NCBI GenBank assembly: GCA_011763485.2
Contig: JAANSK020279046.1
Coordinates: 1-20,676 of the forward strand
Reading direction: 5' to 3'
DNA length: 20,676 nucleotides
Origin: Isoetes engelmannii
Taxonomy: Eukaryota > Streptophyta > Lycopodiopsida > Isoetales > Isoetaceae
The notes under the pieces were generated by a model. That model was not told the origin of the DNA, ran no database searches, and saw nothing but the letters and a program-made list of their open reading frames with translations. Numbering within the stretch: the stretch's first letter is position 1; every line of letters begins with the position of its first letter. Position numbers and translations under genes: made by a program. Positions 1 to 12,580 of the stretch are shown piece by piece.

Positions 1-1253
1 GGAGAAACTTTCGACAACACTATGTCTTGTGCCTCATCGTCAAAAGGGAGATTTTTCTTCGCAAAGAAAGAGCTGAAGTGTGTTGAGAGGAACTGCTTTA
101 CCTGTTCCGGAGCAGATATGACATTACCATCGTCACAAAGCAGAGAAGATAAAGCAATACTCTGGCGCTTCAGATGGGCTACCCGAAAAAATGCCTTTGA
201 ACATCTGTCACCATCTTTTAGCCAAGAGAGTCCTGCTTTCAACTTAGCTGCCCTCACTTCCTGTTCCTCCACCTCTTGGATGTGGGTAACAAGCTCTGCT
301 TCTCGCACATAGATAGGGGCTTGGGTCCTTAGCTGCTCCAACTCATCGTACTTCTGTCTCAACGAGGCTCTTTCTTGTTGAATGCGTGCATGACCCCACT
401 GTTTTACAAAGGCTTTTACATTAGCAAGAGCAGAGACTAAAGTTCTCATGGGACCTGCAGAAGCTGGAGTGGTCCACGTCTTTCAAGTATTGAGAGTTAA
501 GCTTGAACACTGTCTTGCCACGAGCGAAAGTGGGCAGGTCACTATTCTTAATGATCTGGGGATGATGATCAGACACAGTTTGGAGCACAAAGTTCTTACG
601 GAAGAGGTCTGGAAGCAAGTGGCGAGTGTGCATGTTGGCATAGTATCTGTCATGACGAGCTGCAGCTCTCGCCTCCCCCTGGGCACCATTTGACCAAGTG
701 AAGCCAGGATCCCCTGGGATTTCTAGAAAACCATGTTCAAACAGAAGCTCTCCCACTATTCCTTTTCAAATCCAGAAACTATCTCACCTCCATCAAGCCT
801 GTCCACTGCATCCTCGACCATATTGAAATCCCCAAGGAGCAGCCACGCAACATTCTCCCCCCATTTCTTCAACTTGCTCCTCAACGAGGCCCACATGGAA
901 GCTCGTTGCCTGGGAACATTAGAAGCATAAACAAAGACAATACCCTACTCCTCTGCATCCTGCTTCCATTTGATCACTGACCACCTGCCCCATCTATCCT
1001 TCGCCATAAAGACAACTCTAGTATTCAAAGACCATGAAATAAAAGTACCACCCCGGGCCCCGCCGGAAATGCTCGCCAAGCCAACATGCTGACGACCCAT
1101 GAGGTTCAACAAGCCTCCTACAGAACATCTGTGACACTTATGCTCTTGTAGAAAAAGAATCTGCGGAGCCAGACTCCTAACTACCTGTGTGGCTCTAGCC
1201 CTCTTTGTGGGGGAGGACTTAAGGCCCCTTACATTCCAGCTAAGGACATTCAT
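1..1253 (-). pseudogene. LINE ORF2: AP-endonuclease and pre-RT linker, broken and partial
   Basis: ORF2 would encode the endonuclease-reverse transcriptase that nicks target DNA and primes reverse transcription. It starts at ATG 1251-1253 with MNVLSWNVRGLKSS, the typical start of a plant LINE endonuclease. The catalytic blocks are visible in order: WNVRG (Asn), ILFLQEHK (Glu), LLLGDFN (Asp/Asn) and VSDHHP (Asp/His). They are spread over three frames. A TAG at 945-947 sits where Trp is expected (DAEE-stop-GIVFVYASN). One frame change lies near 757-765, before GELLFEHGFLEIPGDPGF. Another lies near 450-490. From about 450 to base 1 the frame is open and reads like the pre-RT linker (KAGLSWLKDGDRCSKAFFR). 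RT motifs are not reached. As it stands the protein cannot be made. Confidence 0.88.
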
Positions 1254-3378
1254 TTCAATGACAAGGGATCAAGTGCACCTTTTTTCTTTCTTCTCTTCGC
1301 AGCTTTACGCACCGATGAGGGCGAACCATCAAAGACCACCATGGCCAACTGATCAACTGGCTGCATGGTGACATCTCCCTCAAGTGAATTGTCTGAAGCA
1401 GAACCCGAACAGTCTTCGTCATCCGCGACACCAGAGATCAAATCAGCATTGTCCACCTGGTCAGCCCAAGAAATATGCTGCATGCGTTTCTGGCGCCTAG
1501 ACCTAACCTCGGTCCAGTCCTGCTGACCTGGTGAGGGCGACGAAGGAGAGAGGGCCACTGGCACTGTTGGCTGCAGAGGAGGCTGGGCGGCTGGTGTCAA
1601 CGCCACCCGATAAACAGGGGGTAGCGAAGGCGACAGAGTGACAGAATGCGGAGAAGGATGAGCAGACTCCGGGGCCGGAGGAGGGGGCACAATGGAGCTC
1701 TTAGAGAAAGAAGGAGGAAAGGCGGCAGCGACTTTGGGAGAAACAGAGCTCGACGCAGAGGCAGGAAGCTTGAAAGAGGGGAACCAGCGAGAGAGATCAG
1801 CAGCATTCAAGAGACGCAGCTTGAAGCGAGAGAAGAATAAGCCACTTTGAATGACAACCTGTTCAGGGATTTCTTTGTCCATGGGCAGCGCCACGCATAC
1901 CTTTGCACCACCAGATAAAGAGTGCGTGATGTGAACACCAAGAGCCATAGCAATGTATTTGAGGAAGGAGGGTGGAAGCAGGTCAAGGGGCAAGTCAAGG
2001 ATCTGGAACCAACAAGAAATCTTTGCTCTGAGAGGCATGTCAATAGAAAACCCTGGAAAATAGTTCTGAAACAGAACGACTCAACTGCCTTAGCCACCAA
2101 CTTATCAACATCTTCGCTGGCCTTAAACATTACGAGAAAGAAACCCTTACCTAAAGATTTGATCAATTCAATCGCGGAAATGTGATTTCTACGCAAAAGA
2201 GAACTTAACCACCCAGAGATCCTTCTGATATCAAAATTGCCTCCAGTCCAGTAGCCGACAACAGAGTAGGCCACTAAATTCTTAATATACTTCATGTACT
2301 CATCTTGGTCAATTTTAACAACCACTGCATCCCCATAACGCCCCCCTGATGAGACCTGCGCAACGTCACCGACGTGGGCGAAGCACTGAGCATCACCCTT
2401 CAATGAATTCATGATGTCCTGCTTGTTGCCTTTGCGGACGAAGGAGATGGCTTTGGAAACTCGATCACTTCTGTGGGAAGGCAAATCCTTCTTAAGCCAG
2501 TCACTAAAACTGGGATGAGACACACGCTGTATCGGGTCATCGGTTTTCCAAGCAGGTCGAGGCTCAACAGAGGTATAAGAACCCGTCCTTGGCACACCAG
2601 ATCGGGACCGAGAAAACATAGGATTCCCATATCCCTTGCTTTTGCCAGAAATTGAAGGTAAAGATTTGTTAATGTCACGGTTCAAGTGAGGAGCAGTCTG
2701 TGGCCCATGTACCTCCGCAGAAATCACCTCGAACAGGTTTTCAGCTTCCTGAATGTCTGCCTCAATTTGTTCTGCCAGCCCAAGCACACAGTTTTCAGAG
2801 GAGGATGCCACCGTTTCGGAGTGGGATGCCACCGAGCTCCCATGGACCGGTTGAGGACGTCGTGCAGGTCTGGGCACATATTTCCCAGCTGCAGGCGCTG
2901 CCGCAGCAGATTCCACAGCCACCACCTGCTTAACCCGCTGCCCCTGAATTGAATTTCGATTTACTCCTTCCACCACACCTTCCTGGACCGCAGCTACATC
3001 ATCCTGCAGCTGCAGATCACCATCCAGCATATCCACCTCTATTCCAGGTTCTCTGTGTACAGAAACTAAGGGGCTTGCTTCCGGATGCCTGGAGCCAGCC
3101 TGAGTATCACGAGACTGGACCCCAGCTACAGCAGCCTCCACCACAATTCCAGAGCCTTGATGAGAATTCTCCACTGCAGCTGCCTTCCCAATCTCCGGCG
3201 ATCCACCTGCTTGCAAAACCTCTCCTTCCTCACCAACGAACCTTGCTGCAGCATGAGAGGCTTTTGCAGCATCAACGTTCCACACCGGATGCAAGAGCTT
3301 CACATCACAGCCTGATTTTGGGCCCCGTGGGCCTGCAACCTCCAACGACGGCGCGCTGAGGGTTTCTCCGCGCACCAT
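1250..3378 (-). pseudogene. LINE ORF1: DUF4283-like nucleic-acid-binding protein with one frameshift
   Basis: The frame opens at ATG 3376-3378 and stays open to about 2050. It then continues in a second frame to the stop at 1250-1252. The two parts join at an A4 run on the plus strand (2047-2050): one missing base there would restore a frame of about 709 codons. The N-terminal half is low-complexity and rich in Ala, Val, Glu and Ser. The region NLVAYSVVGYWTGG to LGKGFFLVMF, followed by RTIFQGF and WFQILDLPLDLLP, fits DUF4283 of plant LINE and retroelement proteins. The C-terminal part is rich in Pro and Ser and ends in a basic tail (KAAKRRKKKG). The CCHC zinc knuckle that often follows DUF4283 is not visible. 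Assignment to ORF1 rests on this domain and on its position before ORF2. Confidence 0.85.
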
Positions 3379-3538
3379 ATCCGCAATCTATAACTTGATG
3401 TTTTAGAGTAATGATGAAGATTATCAAGATCCTTAATAATCTTAAGGAGCATTTGCAATTCACTGCTAATTTAAAGTTTTAATTTTGCAGTCGGCTAGTG
3501 GCCAAAAGGTTGCAAAGAAACAAGCAGATATTTTGCTC

Positions 3539-3636
3539 ACGTCTAGAGTCAAATCTGGAGCGGTAATATTACTATTGTACTCGATTTACGTCTAGAGTCA
3601 AATCTGGAGCGGTAATATTGCTATTGTACTCGATTT
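3539..3636. repeat. 49-bp tandem duplication, two copies
   Basis: Units 3539-3587 and 3588-3636 both start ACGTCTAGAGTCAAATC and end CTCGATTT. They differ at one base only (ATATTACTA versus ATATTGCTA). The near-identity indicates a recent duplication. It holds no gene. Confidence 0.95.
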
Positions 3637-3885
3637 GAGCAGCCTACAAATATAATTGACGATCAATTTAAGGCATGTCGTGCTACTGCATTTATCTTTG
3701 CCACTGTTGTTAAATCAAGCGGAATTTTGTGCCTCAAATTTGTTTCTATGCCTCAAATTCGTTTTTAGAATCTGATTTAATTGTTACTCTTGTTTCTGAT
3801 ATAATGATGTTACTAATCAATTTTGATCAATATGTTACTTATCAACGTGTTTCTAAAAAATGAGTATTATCTTACAAATGATATC

Positions 3886-3949
3886 GCCTGTTATGGCATA
3901 TAAACAAGCTCACCCTCCCGGGCTCGCCTGTTTATTTGCCATAATAGGC
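3886..3949. repeat. Imperfect inverted repeat (foldback), 24-nt arms
   Basis: The left arm 3886-3909 (starts GCCTGTTATGGC) pairs with the right arm 3926-3949 (ends CCATAATAGGC), with 21 of 24 positions complementary. The 16-nt spacer is GC-rich and contains CCCGGG. A second small hairpin (GGGG-ATGAA-CCCC) follows at about 3957-3969. It could be a MITE remnant or part of the RPT4 terminator region; no target-site duplication was recognised. Confidence 0.75.
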
Positions 3950-4019
3950 TCTCAAAGGGGATGAACCCCTTCTTCAAACAGGGTTTTGAGTGGCGCATAA
4001 CTGACAGATGAATTGGTAG

Positions 4020-4025
4020 TTTATT
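4020..4025 (-). terminator. Candidate poly(A) signal AATAAA for RPT4
   Basis: The plus strand reads TTTATT, so the minus strand has a canonical AATAAA about 210 bases past the RPT4 stop codon. Plant poly(A) signals are loosely defined, so this is only a candidate. Confidence 0.35.
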
Positions 4026-4233
4026 ATCATTGCTTTATCAAATTCTTGCTTGGTCGTAGCGTGACAATCTCCAACTAAATGCTTTTTTAAAACAAGCATG
4101 AAACTGCATGTACAAATATTTGTTCAGAATGTAAAATGCATTGAATCAGGAGCAATTTAATGTGCAGTTATCCCAGAAATTTAGAACCTCACATGAGGTC
4201 CACGTGGATGAAATCTCTTGTATACCCTACTAC

Positions 4234-8246
<4,013 letters not shown>

Positions 8247-9247
8247 GGCTGCTATGAAACAGAAGACAAGGTCGACTGCAACCCACTTTCTGCTGAAATC
8301 TGTTTTCCTTTATGAATTTTGAAAGTTTGGGAAAGTACAGGATGGTACCTAAATGTTGGCTCATACATTTTTGGGTTGCCTGAAACGAAACCAGTGGGAG
8401 GTGGGTTGATGGAATATGCCATTTGATGCCGGTGAATGTACCATTACGAGGGCGCATTTTTCTGACGTGGCCAAACTCCTTTCTTTTTCCATCAAACTCT
8501 TTTTCCTTGCAGAAGGAGCTTCGTCCATGCCAATCTCCGGCGCCATTGGAGTTTTGCAGCCAATTCTTGGATTTTCCAAGGGGATGTGAGGTAATGCAGC
8601 TGATGATTGAGTTTTGTTTTGTTTTTCTCACTTTTAGACAAGTTTGATGATGAATTTCATGTCTGTGCAGTAGTTTTTCGGGTGGAGGTGACGTTGAGTG
8701 TTGAATCCAACTGTTTTGTTCGAGCTTACTGTAGTTTTCCAAGTTTAGGTGTTCGATCTTGCTATTCTTTGGTTTCGGGTTGTTCCTATCAAGCTTCTAG
8801 ACTCTGCTTTTTTGCTAATCTAGGCGTTTGAGATGTTCTTACTTAGGGCTGGAGACAGGTTAGACAAAAGCGACTGCGTGTTGTTTTTGTAAGTGAATAA
8901 TCTATATTCTTTTTTTTTTGTTTTTTTTTTCTTTGGTTTAGAGTTAGTTTAGGAAGACTAATCTTTGTTTGTGTGTGTGCAAAATCTTTAGGTCGGATGA
9001 TACTAATATATTTTGGTGTTAACGAGAGTGCTGGTGTGTTATAGAGGCTTCTATATTTTGAGAGTTATAAGTGTTGTTTTAGTAGTCTTTCAAGAAGTTT
9101 TAATTGTGTGAAGTAGTTTAATTGTAGTACTTTTCTTACAGATGATGCAAGATCTTACATGCAGGTTGAAGTATCGTTGTGTAATTCAAAACTGATTATG
9201 GTTTGGGGTCAGCATGGCCTTTGATTGTATTGTTTATTGTTATCAGC
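8247..9247. other. Region upstream of RPT4, no gene recognised
   Basis: This stretch separates RPT4 (minus) from the recombinase-like relic (plus). It must hold the RPT4 promoter and 5' leader, but I could not place a TATA box or start site with confidence. Open frames in it overlap RPT4 exon 1 in other frames or are short and without recognisable features. Two T-rich runs broken by a single G lie near 8908-8931. Confidence 0.5.
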
Positions 9248-10070
9248 ATGGCAGAAAGCTTCCAGCCTTCTTTCAATCTATTACATGGGGAAGTTAGTGG
9301 GACCGTGACACTTCAAGACCCTGATACACCTGAGGCTTGTTCTATGATGTTTGACTCTATTACACTTGAAATTCTTGTAGAACTTGTGGATGGACCAGGC
9401 ACTGAGGACGAAGAGGCTCCAAAGGATGACTGGATTCCAATGGATGAGGATATGTTGTTTGATGCATTGTCAGGTGGGCGTGAGCGATCAAAGAGTGCAA
9501 ATAAATGGGCGAGGAACAGGTTTGATGAGTGGAGGACGGCCTTCAAGCATCAATATAAAGATGACTATTCTGTGCCAATCCAGAAGATTCCTTACGTAGG
9601 TACCTTCTAACTCGCTTCTTGTTATATGTAAATTTAGGATAGTATTACGTATTTCATATTATTTACATATTAAGTTTTATATTGTGTTAATTGTTAGTAT
9701 TATCCTCTGTTATTGACTCTACTTTTCTCAATTTGTTGTATATTTAGTATTTTATTTATGTTTTAGGTTAAGTTGTTTATTTCGAGGCATTGGTAGAATA
9801 ATTAGATGGGAGAGGGAAAGAGTGCAGCCCGAGACAGGAATCCGTGAGCATCCTTTGAAAATTTCAGAGGATCCTATATTTAGTCAAAGCCATGAGGACT
9901 TTATAGGTGCAGTGCGAAAGACGAGGATGGAGGGCAACTATGATAGACCGTGAAATAAAGCTCCTGCAATCAGTTTCAGTGAGGAACGTGATATCTTATC
10001 AGATATTGACTATCAAATCACGCATTCGTCAGGTTGTATTAAACGACCTGAAGGATATCTTAGGAATTGA
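9248..10070 (+). pseudogene. Relic resembling Crypton/DUF3504-type tyrosine recombinase (N-terminal part)
   Basis: The first ATG is at 9248. The frame runs to 9608 and has an acidic stretch followed by KSANKWARNRFDEWRTAF, which resembles the helical start of the core-binding domain in Crypton/DUF3504-type proteins. A second block, open from about 9768 to a TGA at 9951 and on to 10070, reads LFRGIGRIIRW, then ISEDPIFSQSHEDFIGAV and KAPAISFSEERDILS. Its spacing recalls the DP-F ... P-I-E-E-IL pattern of that family. Between the blocks lies AT-rich DNA with splice-like ends (GTAGGT at 9596, TTTTAG ending at 9766), but the two blocks do not join in frame. About 25-30 expected residues and the whole catalytic domain are absent. 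The family call is from memory of motif order, not a search. Confidence 0.45.
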
Positions 10071-10126
10071 AAGCATACCAGGAGAAAAACCAGGTGTGTA
10101 ATATCGATAGAGGATGTAACCAGTAC

Positions 10127-10927
10127 CTAACAGATCCACACCTCGAGAAACCATTTTCTCCACTGCATAGCACTATTAAACATTATTAAGAAAAAACCTT
10201 TGCCTAATTTCTTCAAAGATTCGTACATGGGTAACCCAATGTGAGAAATGTCAAGAAAGCCATCGTGACGGCCTATTGTAATAAAAAAATCCACCAGTAT
10301 AATAACCAATTACAGAGTATGTTGCTAAGTTCTCCGCACATTAAAGATGAAACTCATAGTTAATCTCCACCAACGGAACTCCTGCAACACTGACAAAAGA
10401 ACTAGAATCTGCTGCATAAACCGGTGCCTTCTGGGGGAAGTTTGTGAGCTATTTGATCTTCTTTAGCTATGAACACATCCAAAATAGAGCTAAGTTCCTC
10501 TTTACTGGTAGAGGACAGTCTTTGAAGTGCAGCATCAACTCGAGCTAGCCTTGTTAAGACCGATACATCTTTTGAATCCAATCAGAGAATGACATACGTG
10601 AAACCCTTGCTACAGAATCAAAAGTCTGTCAAGCATGGGGAGCACCACCACGTACATGGGGAACATCTCGAGGAGCTGAGTGAATACCATGTACATTATG
10701 CTCTACCCCTATGGTTGAGGAAGTGGCTTGCTGAGCCACAGAATTATGTATCACAGTAGGGTTATCAACAACCTAGAAAGAGGTGAAAAGTGTTGCAGAT
10801 CCACACTTATCTTACGAGGAGCATGACCAAGAGCAGGAGGATTGAGGCACGAATCACCACCGACAAATGTAGAGACACCCATGATTGAAGAGCACGGTCT
10901 TGAAACTGGCAAACTAGGGTTTGCCAT
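10127..10927 (-). pseudogene. Decayed LINE ORF1 fragment, same family as the element at the left edge
   Basis: The minus strand starts at ATG 10927 in a strong context (GCCACCATGG) with MANPSLPVSRPC and is then broken by many stops and frame changes. Two stretches parallel the left-hand LINE ORF1: NLATYSVIGYYTGG against NLVAYSVVGYWTGG, and LKKLGKGFFLIMF against IKSLGKGFFLVMF. A third (RVSRMSFSDWIQK against RVSHPSFSDWLKK) lies upstream in the same order. The copy stops at about 10127, inside the DUF4283-like region, with no ORF2 and no poly(A). It is therefore an internal fragment, not a simple 5'-truncated insertion. Confidence 0.75.
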
Positions 10928-11352
10928 GGTGGCCAAAATCAGAAAACCCCAAATAAGGCCTAGCTAGCAAAACTATAAAAACTATACATTGACGGGAAGC
11001 TCGCATTCCCAGCTTTCCAACGCACTGAAAAACACCTGAATCTGACACCCGAGCTAGGAGTTATGAAAAAAAAAAAGCATAAGGATCTTACATAGTGGCC
11101 ATTACAGCGGCCTCTTTTCTCCCTCCATCTTCCTCAAGGCCGACAAAAAAGATTTTAAGTATTTTTTGAAGACATAATTTCGTTAATCATGAGTACAACT
11201 CACGCAACATCAAGTACATTGGTCTATCTCGAATCCGTGACCTCAGGTATGGCAAATTTGATGTCCTACAACTACCATGCACCAAAGTGCAAACCAAATT
11301 GCTTGTAAATTGCATTCATAGAACTGAGATGCTTGTAAATTTTGGAATAGGT

Positions 11353-11450
11353 AATTCTTGCCGGGGCAAGATTTCTGGGCGAAAGCCCTGGCGAGCGGCG
11401 GCAGCCGCGAGCCTGGGCGCGCGCCCTGAAATCTTGCTCCAGCAAGAATT
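11353..11450. repeat. GC-rich hairpin, 29-nt arms
   Basis: The left arm 11353-11381 (starts AATTCTTGCCGGGGCAAG) pairs with 11422-11450 (ends CCAGCAAGAATT), with 26 of 29 positions complementary. The 40-nt loop is very GC-rich (GGCGAGCGGCGGCAGCCGCG), unlike the AT-rich surroundings. Confidence 0.85.
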
Positions 11451-11454
11451 TCAT

Positions 11455-11596
11455 GACGAAAAAATCGCCTGCCCGCTATTTCCGGAGTTCTAAAATTTTT
11501 TCCGGCACAAAAAAAACAACACGAAATCAGCAGAAGGTTTCGTTATTTAATAAGATGCCGAAAACGTCGAAATAGCGGGTCGGCGTTTTTTTCGTC
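11455..11596. repeat. Second hairpin adjoining the first, 30-nt arms
   Basis: The arm 11455-11484 (starts GACGAAAAAATCGCC) pairs with 11567-11596 (ends CGGCGTTTTTTTCGTC), with 25 of 30 positions complementary. The core CCCGCTATTT is perfect. Smaller inverted repeats continue inside (TTTTCCGGCA with TGCCGAAAA), so the whole block folds back on itself. With the hairpin at 11353-11450 this resembles a foldback or MITE structure. Confidence 0.8.
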
Positions 11597-11609
11597 CCCA
11601 CTATGTGAG

Positions 11610-12580
11610 GGTGTATATCTTCATTCCCATCACCAATTCTCTTCATGTTCTTCAAAATGTCATTTTTTCCTAACTTATACAGATATCCTTATAGCATGAA
11701 CACGGTGAACATAAACTTTAGCACCTTGTTCAAGAGCTTGTGCTAAAGATACACTATTGCCCATGGCATTGGAGCATGAATAGGTAGGACTGGAACAAAA
11801 ATTGAATCAAATACCTCATAAATGAGTGAGATCGGATCCGGGTAAAATCTCACAATTACAGTAAGTTCTGCGGAGGAATTTAAAAAAAGAAGAAAAAAAG
11901 AAAAACGGCTGTGGGATTCCACCGAACAGATACTCGATTACCTCCAGATTTGGAATCTCCACATCCAGGATGTAATTATCTTGAGACAGGTTGGAGGAGG
12001 TGTTCCATCCCAAAGATTGTCATGCAAATCTTGCATGGCAATTCCAATGTCTAGATGCATCTCATAGCTCATTAAAAGGTATGCAAGATTGCATGATCAT
12101 ACAAGCCCATCAATCTCAAAATCCACAAGCAAGACTTTTTAATTGATATAAGCTTGCTAGTGACCATAATCTCAATCTGCAAAACTTTCTCAACAACGAG
12201 CTAGCTTGCCAATACTGCTGCAACACATTATTGACCCTGTTTTTATGAAATGGGACATGTATCTTACGTCACCAAATTTGTCTTCTAAGTTCAAGAGATT
12301 GTTGAGAAAGTGCTTCTGACAGTGCTCAGATCTGCGGGTTGATCTAATAACCCCAATAACTTAGATCAACTCGCCCTTTAATAGTGAGATGCATATCCTA
12401 GCTCCTGTGGAGCCAACACACTTTTGCTTATGATCAAGCACTTCTGCCTGCATTACAAATAAAGCTTTCTTTCCTTCTATATTTTTTTCTCAAAAGAGTG
12501 TGTCGACTTGATGAAGGCTCTCATTTTTCCATGCTGCCCCCTGCTCTGTCGATAACTCATGATGAGGGGCATTTATTAAA
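11610..12580. other. Intergenic region downstream of the PPR gene, nothing coding seen
   Basis: The region is AT-rich with only short open frames. A perfect 7-bp hairpin, CATGCAA-ATC-TTGCATG, lies at 12021-12037. The PPR 3' UTR must lie at the right end: the minus strand has AATAAA at 12572-12577, directly after the stop codon, probably too close to be the working poly(A) signal. Confidence 0.5.

Larger units (their letters stand above)
1..3378 (-). mobile_element. LINE (plant L1-type non-LTR retrotransposon), 5' part, 3' end beyond window
   Basis: Two consecutive reading frames on the minus strand have the layout of a plant LINE. ORF1 (3378 to 1250) carries a DUF4283-like region. ORF2 (1253 to the window edge) begins with an endonuclease/exonuclease/phosphatase domain and continues into the linker that precedes reverse transcriptase. 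The reverse transcriptase, 3' UTR and poly(A) tail would lie to the left of base 1. The true 5' end is not defined; it is at or to the right of 3378. Only a handful of lesions were found (one indel in ORF1; one stop and two frameshifts in ORF2), so the copy looks fairly young. A decayed ORF1 of the same family lies at 10127-10927. Confidence 0.9.
3379..4233. other. Intergenic region between the LINE and the 3' end of RPT4
   Basis: No coding region is supported here. It is AT-rich and holds a 49-bp tandem duplication (3539-3636), an imperfect foldback (3886-3949) and an AATAAA on the minus strand (4020-4025). The right part is presumably the RPT4 3' UTR. The left part may include the LINE 5' UTR, but no boundary can be seen. 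Confidence 0.6.
11087..11609. mobile_element. Possible small non-autonomous element with 12-bp terminal inverted repeats
   Basis: CTTACATAGTGG at 11087-11098 is the inverted match (11 of 12) of CCACTATGTGAG at 11598-11609. The enclosed 520 bp contains two strong hairpins in its right half and no coding region. No target-site duplication was seen at the ends. A 12-bp match 500 bp apart could be chance, so this is a weak call. Confidence 0.3.

Noticed and set aside
1597-3359. Several plus-strand and alternative minus-strand open frames across the LINE
   Set aside because: They mirror the Pro/Ser/Ala-rich ORF1 composition; only the ORF1 frames contain the DUF4283-like region and connect to ORF2.
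11816-12013. 65-codon minus-strand open frame
   Set aside because: A poly-Phe run from a GAAAA-rich stretch and no family features; not enough to call a gene.
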